64,000 nt of DNA, from contig NZ_CP134146.1 in the NCBI RefSeq assembly GCF_031583575.1, forward strand, positions 2,976,001 through 3,040,000. Reading direction: 5' to 3'. Shown piece after piece: positions 56,827 to 64,000 of this stretch. How positions within the stretch are numbered: position 1 is the stretch's first letter; every line of letters begins with the position of its first letter. The stretch comes from Thalassotalea nanhaiensis. GTDB taxonomy: Bacteria; Pseudomonadota; Gammaproteobacteria; Enterobacterales; Alteromonadaceae. A program made the translations under genes and the position numbers. The notes beneath the pieces were generated by a model. The model was not told the origin of the DNA and did not search any database. It saw only the letters and a list, made by a program, of their open reading frames with translations.

Positions 56827-58089
56827 TTAAAATTCTGATTTTTTAATTTTGGCTACCGTAAAAAACGAGCCAAAAATGAGAATCATGTCATTATTATTCG
56901 CATTAGCTAAAGCTATTCTATAGGCATCAACAACATTGTCAAAGCTATTACAGTCAATATTGGCATCTTTAAGGATTTGACTCAATTTTTGCTGCTTAGC
57001 ACCTCGTGGTATTGATAAACTAGACACGTACCAAAAATCGACACAATCAAACATTTCAGCCAAGGTCCCCTGAATGTCTTTATCGTCTAGCATGGCCGTA
57101 ATAGCATGCACTTTGCCATTACGGTTTGCTTTCACAAACTTATTCAAATATCGTGCTGCGTGTGGATTATGACCAACATCTAACACAACTAAAGGCTCTG
57201 ATTTTACAATTTCGGTTCTACCTTCAAGTTTTGTTTTATCAATCCAGTGAGCAACTTTTTCTTCGCTCAATGTTATACCTAATACATTCAAAACCATTAA
57301 CGCTGTTGCCACATTATCACGTGGGATAAACGGTGCGGGTAGATTTGTGAGCAGAGCATCATCCGCTTGCCAAGACCATGCACTGGCTAAACCTTTGCTG
57401 GACAGATGAAAGTCTTTATTTCGTATTTTTGTTATACAGCCTAAATCGACACTGTAATTAAGAACACTCTGAGGAATATCTAGATCGCCAATGATAAGTG
57501 GCGTGTTCGCTCTGGCAATACCGGCTTTTTCATAGCCAATAGCTTCTCGGGTGTTGCCTAAAAATGCTTGATGATCAATATCGATACTGGTAATTACAGC
57601 AACGTCGGCATCAATAATATTAGTGGCATCCAGTCGACCACCTAAACCTACTTCTAAAATTAGGTAGTCGGGCTTCACTTTCTCAGCAACTAGAAGCGCT
57701 GCTAGAGTGGTATATTCATAATAGGTTAGCGATATTTCTTGGCGCGTTTGCTCAATACGGCTGAAGGCTGCAATTAAACGCTTGTCATCAACTAATTCTT
57801 TATTAATACGTAAACGTTCATTGAATTTTTCAATATGAGGAGAGCTGTATACCGCGACACTGTGCCCTTCACTTTGCAGGGCATTTTCAATAAACGCACA
57901 AGTGGTACCTTTGCCGTTAGTACCTGCAACAGTAATAACCTTTGATGCGTTTAAAGAAATATCTAAGCGTTGAACAACTTCTCTGATACGAGTTAAGCCC
58001 ATATCAATTTCGGTTGGATGAATAGACTCTAAATAAAAAAGCCACTCATCTAGGCTGGCTAGCTTCAAGTGGCTGTTTTGTTGATTCAT
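56827..58089 (-). CDS. folC: Folylpolyglutamate synthase / dihydrofolate synthase
   Basis: This 420-residue Mur-ligase-like enzyme adds glutamate to dihydropteroate and folates. It has the ATP-binding loop VTVAGTNGKGTT, the conserved LEVGLGGRLDATN motif and VLDVGHNPHA. Length matches E. coli (422). It lies 15 bp after accD and 20 bp before dedD, so the genes are co-transcribed. Confidence 0.96.
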   Translation of the reverse strand: MNQQNSHLKLASLDEWLFYLESIHPTEIDMGLTRIREVVQRLDISLNASKVITVAGTNGKGTTCAFIENALQSEGHSVAVYSSPHIEKFNERLRINKELVDDKRLIAAFSRIEQTRQEISLTYYEYTTLAALLVAEKVKPDYLILEVGLGGRLDATNIIDADVAVITSIDIDHQAFLGNTREAIGYEKAGIARANTPLIIGDLDIPQSVLNYSVDLGCITKIRNKDFHLSSKGLASAWSWQADDALLTNLPAPFIPRDNVATALMVLNVLGITLSEEKVAHWIDKTKLEGRTEIVKSEPLVVLDVGHNPHAARYLNKFVKANRNGKVHAITAMLDDKDIQGTLAEMFDCVDFWYVSSLSIPRGAKQQKLSQILKDANIDCNSFDNVVDAYRIALANANNNDMILIFGSFFTVAKIKKSEF

Positions 58090-58104
58090 AAAAAATCTTA
58101 TAAA

Positions 58105-58968
58105 TTAAATGGTTGGTTCTGGGTGACCCATAAATTTGGCGATCATACGAGCAAGAGTTGAACGCATTTCGCGGCGGTCAACAATCATATCTATAGCACC
58201 ATGATCCAGTAAAAACTCAGAACGTTGGAAACCTTCAGGTAATTTTTCACGAACGGTTTGTTCAATAACTCGTGGTCCAGCAAAACCAATTAATGCTTTT
58301 GGCTCACCAACATTGATATCACCAAGCATTGCTAAACTGGCGGATACACCGCCCATTGTAGGGTCTGTTAATACAGAAACGAACGGTAAGCCTTTCTCAC
58401 TCATTTTCGCTAATGCTGCACTGGTTTTAGCCATTTGCATTAAAGAAATAAGCGCTTCTTGCATACGTGCACCACCACTGGCAGAAAAACATACAAGTGG
58501 TAAATCATGCTTTAAACACTCTTCTGCGGCTTTAACAAATCTAGCACCTACAACCGATGCCATTGAACCACCTAAGAAAGAAAACTCAAACGCTACAGCA
58601 ACGATTGGCATACCGGCAAGTTCACCGCGAAGTGCTACCAAAGCGTCTTTTTCACCTGTTGCTTTTTGTGCAGCAACGATACGGTCTTTATAACGTTTTG
58701 AATCTTTGAATTTAAGCTTATCTTGCGGCTCTAATTCTTTACCTAATTCAGTTTTTTCGCCCTGATCTAAAAATGACTCTAGACGCTTACGTGCAGTAAG
58801 ACGCATATGATGGTCACACTTAGGACAAACACCTAATTGGCGTTCAAGTTCAGCCGTGTATAACACAGCACCACAAGAGTTACATTTACTCCAAACACCT
58901 TCAGGAATATTACGCTTACTTGAAGACGATGTTTTCGGTTTTGGTAGAATTTTTTCAATCCAGCTCAT
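58105..58968 (-). CDS. accD: Acetyl-CoA carboxylase carboxyltransferase subunit beta
   Basis: This 287-residue subunit has an N-terminal zinc finger (C29, C32, C48, C51) and the crotonase-fold transferase domain with [10 protein letters not shown] and [15 protein letters not shown]. With AccA it moves CO2 from biotin to acetyl-CoA, the first step of fatty acid synthesis. No dedA gene lies between truA and accD, unlike E. coli. Confidence 0.97.
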   Translation of the reverse strand: MSWIEKILPKPKTSSSSKRNIPEGVWSKCNSCGAVLYTAELERQLGVCPKCDHHMRLTARKRLESFLDQGEKTELGKELEPQDKLKFKDSKRYKDRIVAAQKATGEKDALVALRGELAGMPIVAVAFEFSFLGGSMASVVGARFVKAAEECLKHDLPLVCFSASGGARMQEALISLMQMAKTSAALAKMSEKGLPFVSVLTDPTMGGVSASLAMLGDINVGEPKALIGFAGPRVIEQTVREKLPEGFQRSEFLLDHGAIDMIVDRREMRSTLARMIAKFMGHPEPTI

Positions 58969-59212
58969 AATTTGAGTATACCTTTGTATTGGTAATTATT
59001 TTCAGCCGCGTAAACGTAATCATTTAGCCACTGAAATATTAACTTTTTTGCTTATCAAACATGAAATTATCAGATCAATAAACTTATAAAATAAATTAGC
59101 GCCAATTTAACCATAAATCGCCTATCAATTTATAGTAAAAACTGGTCTGTTGTGTCGTATTTTACCTTAAAATCAACACTTTTGCCTACTTTTTAAGCGA
59201 TAGTCGAATAAT

Positions 59213-59992
59213 TTACAAAAATAGCGGGCCATTTTCAGTCTGTGGAATATTAAAGTGTTCCGGGTAATCAACTTCAATAAAATACAAGCCACCTGATGGT
59301 GCTGTCATTCCGGCTTTGCATCTATTTTTGTGTGCCAATACTTCATCAATCCATTGAACCGTTTCAATTTTACGGCCTACACGCATTAAACTGCCTGCAA
59401 TATTTCTGACCATGTGATGCAAAAATGCATTTGCTTTAATATCAATAACGACATATTCGCCCTGGCGAAACACATTACAATGAATAATGGTCCTTATCGG
59501 TGAATGAGATTGACAATGCACAGTACGATACGAAGTGAAGTCATGCTTGCCAACTAAGTGTTGGGCAGCTTCATGCATCAATGTAGCGTCTAAATGATCA
59601 TGGCAATGGCTCAAGCCTTTATGAAAAATAGCGGGTCGCTTTGTGCCATTATAGATTATGTACTTATACCGTCTTGCTGTAGCACTAAAACGGGCATGAA
59701 AGTCTTCAGTAACCGTCTGACTCCACTTTACCGATATATCTTTTGGTAAATTAGTATTTACCCCTAATGTCCAGGCGCGATCACCTCTATCGACAGGAGA
59801 ATCAAAATGTATCACCTGCCCTGTTCCATGTACGCCTGTATCTGTACGACCAGCACAAACGATCTCAGTTGGTTGGTTTACCACAACTGAGATTGCTTTT
59901 TCTAACTTTTCTTGAACACTCGCAACATGGCTCTGGCGCTGCCAGCCGCAATAATTACTACCATCGTATTCAATGCCTAATGCAATTCGCAT
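59213..59992 (-). CDS. truA: tRNA pseudouridine synthase A
   Basis: This 259-residue enzyme makes pseudouridine at positions 38-40 of tRNA. Catalytic D51 lies in [15 protein letters not shown], and the conserved RRYKYIIYN and [13 protein letters not shown] motifs follow. It lies 268 bp downstream of the fimV-like gene. Confidence 0.96.
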   Translation of the reverse strand: MRIALGIEYDGSNYCGWQRQSHVASVQEKLEKAISVVVNQPTEIVCAGRTDTGVHGTGQVIHFDSPVDRGDRAWTLGVNTNLPKDISVKWSQTVTEDFHARFSATARRYKYIIYNGTKRPAIFHKGLSHCHDHLDATLMHEAAQHLVGKHDFTSYRTVHCQSHSPIRTIIHCNVFRQGEYVVIDIKANAFLHHMVRNIAGSLMRVGRKIETVQWIDEVLAHKNRCKAGMTAPSGGLYFIEVDYPEHFNIPQTENGPLFL

Positions 59993-60156
59993 CTATTACT
60001 AACCTTCTAACTCAACGAAATAAGCTAACTAAAAATTTTCGCTATTATCATCTATTTTGCATGGCAATGCTAATATCTAAGAAAGAGAACTGCACTCGAT
60101 GTTTCACAACATTGCTATTCAGCTATATTGAGCATTTGATAGTCCCATAAATGAGA

Positions 60157-60176
60157 ATACCGGCAATTGCCGGTAT
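60157..60176. other. Hairpin ATACCGGC-AATT-GCCGGTAT
   Basis: A perfect 8-bp GC-rich stem in the fimV-truA gap, without a clear U tract on either strand. It may be a weak terminator or a repeat module. Confidence 0.5.
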
Positions 60177-60182
60177 GTTACA

Positions 60183-60233
60183 TCAGGGATGAGGGAATGC
60201 CGACCAGCCATGAATGGCTTTGAAGTCGGCTCA
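60183..60233 (+). repeat. Family 2-like repeat (CAGGGATG plus AGCCATGAATGGCT)
   Basis: On + this reads CATCAGGGATGAGGG, then CCGAC around AGCCATGAATGGCT closed by GTCGG, a two-tier hairpin. It shares CAGGGATG with the pair at 20294-20380 and AGCCATGAATGGCT with 34910-34930. It is a single, not tandem, copy. Confidence 0.6.
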
Positions 60234-60260
60234 CATCTGAAATGCTAGAGTGCTCGCATG

Positions 60261-62285
60261 CTATTTTATAGAATACAAAAGATCTTGTGCTTGCTGTTGC
60301 TGACCGGAGTTGCCAAGTTTCATCACACTTTTCAAAATGACGGCAGCATTATCCAAGTCTCCAATTTCTATATAAACTTGGGCTAAATCTAATTTAGCAT
60401 TAACACCATGCTTATCATCATCCACGTTTACATGACTTACCTGTGACGTGAATTCCGGAAACTCATCTAAACCTACGTCAATTTTATGTTGGTCAAAAAC
60501 ACTTTCATCTAACTCTTCTGCTAATGCCGACTCTTCAAGCAAGGTATCAACAGCAATAAAGTCTTTTTCTAGCTTTTCTTCTGTAGCAGTGTCCAGTGCC
60601 TCGGGCTCTACTCGAGCTTTTACCTCTGTGGTTCTACGTAATTGGGTAACATTGCTTGGCGGCTTTATATGCTCAGATTCAGCAGATATTTCTGCGAGTA
60701 ATTTATCGAACTCTACGTCATCAAAATCGTTAATTTCATGTACTTCAGAGCTGTTTGTTTCATGCTCTTCAGCGCTATTTATTGTTAAGCTTTCGTCATT
60801 AGATTCAACAGGAGTAACAAGCTCATCTAGCGGCGCTCTGGCTGAGCGAAGTTTTGCTGGCTTTGATTCTTCCTCAAGCATGTCGTCAATAATTTGTTCA
60901 ATATCTAAATCATCTTCGGTAGCTTGAATTTTTACATTATCTTCATTGCGATTATCTTGCACGCCACCTGGTACTAGCTTAGCGAGCAACTCTTTATCGT
61001 CCAGGATTTCAAGTTCTTGCTTTTCAGGCGTAAGATCCATTGAAGTAAAAGCAGTAACAACATGTTCATTTTCTGAAGGAGTTGGAGTACTTTCTGTAGC
61101 CGTAACTTTCTCGGTTTGCTCTATTTCAGATACTTGTTCAGACTTTTCAGCTACAACAACTGGGGCTTGGGCCTGTTCATTAATTGGCTCTTTTACACTT
61201 TCTTCAATTGAAATCGTTGGCTGTTCTTTTATTTCAACTTCATTAGTGTTTTCAGCTGTTGGGTCTACAGCAATATTACTTGTCGTCTGTTCCATCTTTT
61301 TACGACGAGACACTAACACAAACAAAATAATAACTAATATTGCTAATAAACCATTAATAGACCAATACGTCATTGGGTTATTAAAAAACCCTTGCTGCTG
61401 CTCAGTAAGTTTACGCTGCTGGGCCAATAGTTTCTGTTCACGCATTTTTGCTTCTTTAAGCAATGCATTTTGCTCGGCCAGCTTGTCATCCATTTGCGCT
61501 TGCATCTCAGTTGCTTTTGCAACCTCATATTGCAAATAGGACAGCTGGTCATCAACAGCATTCAAACTTTCTTTAAGTTCACTATTTTCTGCTTTTAGAG
61601 TGACAACAGCTTCTTCTTCAATGACTTCTACTGTTGCAGCATCAGTTTGAGTGGTTAACTCTTTAACATCGGAAGCGGCGCTTTGCTCTACAAGAGCCTC
61701 AACGACAACTGTTTCTTCGGTATCAGCAACAGCTGCAACGGTAATGTTTTCAGATGATTCAACCGCCTCTGTAGAGTCTGCGGTTGCTGTTGTTTCTAAT
61801 TCACTCTTGGCAACATCAACAGTTTCAGCTGTTTCTGCTTGTTGAGCATTACCGTATGGGTAAGGTGCAACTTGACGGATTTCTTCAAGAGTTGGAATTC
61901 GCAGAAATTGCCCTGCAACCATGGTATTAATATCGTTTCTTAAAAAGGCATTTGGGTTGGTATTAAACAATGCCATCATCACTTGATAATTCGACACGGT
62001 AGTATCTGGACGATGAGCAACTGCTATTTTCCACAAGGTATCGGTTGTTAGAATAGGTCCATATGAGGCTTTATTATCTTCATCAAAATTTTGACTTGAA
62101 GCGCTGGTATTTTCTGAATCCGTAAGCGCTGAGCTGGCAGTTGATGTGTTAACATTTTGACTTGTGTCACTCACCGGTACTAGTTCATCTTGTGCAAAAG
62201 CATGCAAAGGTGAAACTAGAATGAAAGCAGCACAAATTGATTGTGTTATCGTTTTAAATAACGACTTATTGTTATTGTCAGCCAT
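60261..62285 (-). CDS. fimV: FimV-like polar/peptidoglycan-binding membrane protein
   Basis: This 674-residue protein has a signal-like N-terminus (FAQ near 32), a LysM-like region (GPILTTDTLWKIAVAHRPDT), Ala/Glu/Val-rich and coiled-coil parts, one membrane helix (about 315-335) followed by SRRKK, a long acidic cytoplasmic part and a C-terminal FimV/TPR domain (DLAQVYIEIGDLDNAAVILK). FimV organises the cell pole for type IV pili or flagella. I chose the ATG at 62285; a longer frame needs a non-ATG start. It lies between asd and truA, as in Pseudomonas and Vibrio. Confidence 0.88.
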   Translation of the reverse strand: MADNNNKSLFKTITQSICAAFILVSPLHAFAQDELVPVSDTSQNVNTSTASSALTDSENTSASSQNFDEDNKASYGPILTTDTLWKIAVAHRPDTTVSNYQVMMALFNTNPNAFLRNDINTMVAGQFLRIPTLEEIRQVAPYPYGNAQQAETAETVDVAKSELETTATADSTEAVESSENITVAAVADTEETVVVEALVEQSAASDVKELTTQTDAATVEVIEEEAVVTLKAENSELKESLNAVDDQLSYLQYEVAKATEMQAQMDDKLAEQNALLKEAKMREQKLLAQQRKLTEQQQGFFNNPMTYWSINGLLAILVIILFVLVSRRKKMEQTTSNIAVDPTAENTNEVEIKEQPTISIEESVKEPINEQAQAPVVVAEKSEQVSEIEQTEKVTATESTPTPSENEHVVTAFTSMDLTPEKQELEILDDKELLAKLVPGGVQDNRNEDNVKIQATEDDLDIEQIIDDMLEEESKPAKLRSARAPLDELVTPVESNDESLTINSAEEHETNSSEVHEINDFDDVEFDKLLAEISAESEHIKPPSNVTQLRRTTEVKARVEPEALDTATEEKLEKDFIAVDTLLEESALAEELDESVFDQHKIDVGLDEFPEFTSQVSHVNVDDDKHGVNAKLDLAQVYIEIGDLDNAAVILKSVMKLGNSGQQQQAQDLLYSIK

Positions 62286-62473
62286 GAAAAGATCCGTCCT
62301 ATTCTGAGGCAATTTTTTTATTTATGTTAGCAAAGAGGGTCTAGAATCTCTTTTGCTTATATTTTTAGCTATTAGATACTATAAACCAGAAATAACGCGG
62401 ATCCTATTAATATTTTCCGAGCCAATTTCTGGTTTATTTGACGCTGAATTTTACGAGTAAACGTTAAGCGTGT

Positions 62474-63490
62474 TTATAAATAATCTTTAACTAACAGTTC
62501 TGCAATTTGAATACTGTTCGTTGCCGCGCCTTTACGCACGTTATCGGCAACAATCCACATGTTAATACCGTTTGGATGAGAGATATCTTCACGTACACGG
62601 CCAATAAACACATCATCTTGACCGCTGGCATCACTCACTTGAGTTGGGAAGTCTTCATCTTTAGCAGCAAGTACAACACCAGGCGCTTGAGCAAGTAACT
62701 CTTTTACTTCTTCTGCAGACGTTTGTTGTGTTGTTTCAATGTGCAAGGCTTCACCATGCCCATAAAACGATGGTACTCGAACAGCTGTAGGGTTAACCAG
62801 AATACTTTCATCGCCAAGTATTTTCTTTGTTTCCCAAACCATTTTCATTTCTTCTCGGGTGTAACCATTATCTTCAAAAGAATCAATTTGAGGAATAGAG
62901 TTAAACGCTATTTGGCGAGAGAAAGCTTCAACTTTCACTGGTTTGCCAGATAATAAATCAGCACATTGCTTTGCTAATTCTTCAATAGCTTCTTTACCTG
63001 CACCTGAAACAGATTGGTAAGTACTTACATTAATACGTTCAATACCAACTGCATCGTAAATAGGTTTAAGAGCGACCATCATTTGAATTGTTGAACAGTT
63101 CGGATTAGCAATAATATTGCGATTACGGTAATCAGCTAACGCTTGTGGATTAACTTCTGGAACCACAAGTGGAATTTCAGGGTCATAACGATATTCAGAC
63201 GTATTATCAATAACAATACAACCAGCATCGGCAGCAATAGGCGCAAATTTTGCTGACGTACTGCCACCGGCAGAGAAAAAGCCAATTTGAGCTTGGCTGA
63301 AATCAAACGTGTCGGCATCAAGAACTTCAACACTTTGGCCATTAAATTCAATAAATTCACCAGCACTACGGCTACTTGCTAATGGATAAAGGGTATTAAC
63401 CGGAAATTTTCGTTCTTCAAGAATTTCCATCATGTGCTTACCCACTAGGCCCGTTGCACCTAATACAACTACATCAAATTTTTGTGCCAT
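62474..63490 (-). CDS. asd: Aspartate-semialdehyde dehydrogenase
   Basis: This 338-residue enzyme reduces aspartyl phosphate to the semialdehyde for lysine, threonine, methionine and diaminopimelate. NADP site GATGLVG is at 11-17, and the catalytic Cys132 lies in NPNCSTIQM. The position equals that of E. coli usg, a non-catalytic paralogue, but here the nucleophile is kept, so it is probably a working Asd. Confidence 0.94.
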   Translation of the reverse strand: MAQKFDVVVLGATGLVGKHMMEILEERKFPVNTLYPLASSRSAGEFIEFNGQSVEVLDADTFDFSQAQIGFFSAGGSTSAKFAPIAADAGCIVIDNTSEYRYDPEIPLVVPEVNPQALADYRNRNIIANPNCSTIQMMVALKPIYDAVGIERINVSTYQSVSGAGKEAIEELAKQCADLLSGKPVKVEAFSRQIAFNSIPQIDSFEDNGYTREEMKMVWETKKILGDESILVNPTAVRVPSFYGHGEALHIETTQQTSAEEVKELLAQAPGVVLAAKDEDFPTQVSDASGQDDVFIGRVREDISHPNGINMWIVADNVRKGAATNSIQIAELLVKDYL

Positions 63491-63546
63491 TTTCTTTCTC
63501 TACTTAATTCACTGGATTAATTTAATTTCTGCTACTACTTAATGCT

Positions 63547-64000
63547 CTAAACTTTAACCTTAAAGCCAAGGTTTTTTAATGTCTGTGGCCAGCTGTGCTG
63601 GGCCGATAATTCTAACGCACTAAACTCTCTTCTAACAGGGTAATTTTTACGTAAATAGTCAAAAGATTTAATATTTAGCTGTTCTCGGAAGATTTTATCA
63701 TCTCGCCTTACATCATAAACATCAAAAACTCTCTGTTTTACTGTAATTAGCTCGTTATTGGGATGCTGCTTTTCATACTCAAATTCGGCTTTAGGTAAAA
63801 ACTGCTCTAACTGTTTTTCAATGGGCTTATTAGCAAGTTTAGATAATGCCTGATAAAGCATCTCGGTGCCACGAGCTTTTCCTTCTAAGCTATAACCAGC
63901 AATGTGTGCCGTGGTTAACTCACAAAAGGCGATCAACTCCGTTAGAATCTTAGGTTCATTTTCCCATACATCCAACACAAGATGTGGTCCTCGATTATTC
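63547..64000 (-). CDS. pdxB: Erythronate-4-phosphate dehydrogenase (partial, C-terminal part)
   Basis: About 150 C-terminal codons are visible; the frame stays open to the right edge, reading NNRGPHLVLDVWENEP at the border. VLDVWENEP and the following TTAHIAGYSLEGKARG (with the catalytic His) are typical of the NAD domain of PdxB, and the extra C-terminal dimerisation domain is present. It acts in pyridoxal phosphate synthesis. It sits next to asd, as in E. coli (pdxB-usg). Confidence 0.93.
   Translation of the reverse strand, partial: NNRGPHLVLDVWENEPKILTELIAFCELTTAHIAGYSLEGKARGTEMLYQALSKLANKPIEKQLEQFLPKAEFEYEKQHPNNELITVKQRVFDVYDVRRDDKIFREQLNIKSFDYLRKNYPVRREFSALELSAQHSWPQTLKNLGFKVKV

Noticed and set aside
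60448-61539. Long Ser-rich + strand frames opposite the fimV-like gene
   Set aside because: Antisense of acidic Glu/Asp-rich codons gives Ser-rich shadows; no start signals.

Overview
The window looks like a low-GC marine gammaproteobacterium of the Alteromonadales, most like Colwellia or Thalassotalea. This is inferred from AT-rich codon use and from gene blocks shared with Escherichia, Vibrio and Shewanella. Most of it is conserved chromosome. No prophage, integrase, plasmid gene or CRISPR array was seen.

Layout. 1-4978 (-): three overlapping genes for an SMC/Muk-like ATPase system, cut by the left edge. 5600-7765: HAD phosphatase and a POT peptide transporter, with a shared bidirectional terminator. 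7889-15907 (-): DEDDh exonuclease, adk, htpG, recR, ybaB, dnaX, apt; dnaX carries a probable programmed -1 frameshift site. 16000-20400: accessory region with a single-domain response regulator, two tiny membrane proteins, an exported EGKCG-repeat protein resembling copper-binding RiPP precursors, a cluster of hairpins with AGGA loops that resembles a CsrB/RsmZ RNA, and a REP-associated tyrosine transposase (RAYT) whose catalytic HxH is QxQ. 20457-24604: galU, two tandem UspE-like proteins, a UDP-glucuronate epimerase-like gene. 24764-32778: pspABC, divergent pspF, sapABCDF. 32838-41678 (-): tig-clpP-clpX-lon-hupB-ppiD protein quality control. 42452-42961 (-): four tRNAs (Pro, Arg, His, Pro) with tRNA-Pro fragments. 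43278-47200: folD, a 22-copy heptamer array, cysS, ppiB, lpxH. 47323-53858: DUF885 lipoprotein, miaE, TetR regulator, aldehyde dehydrogenase, a small conserved protein, a Yip1 protein. 54033-64000 (-): pdxB (cut by the right edge), asd, fimV-like, truA, accD, folC, dedD, cvpA, purF, the same order as the E. coli pdxB-purF block without dedA.

Two dispersed repeat families decorate gene ends. Family 1 is about 80-210 bp, built of CGAATACG-type words, with eight copies in both orientations. Family 2 has short hairpins whose loops read CAAGGATG or CAGGGATG on one strand; two copies are tandem pairs with the same 52-bp period, and one lies 71 bp beyond the RAYT. The RAYT, its AGGA-hairpin leader and the family 2 repeats are the most unusual part of the window. 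Heat-shock type promoters are visible before htpG and lon.
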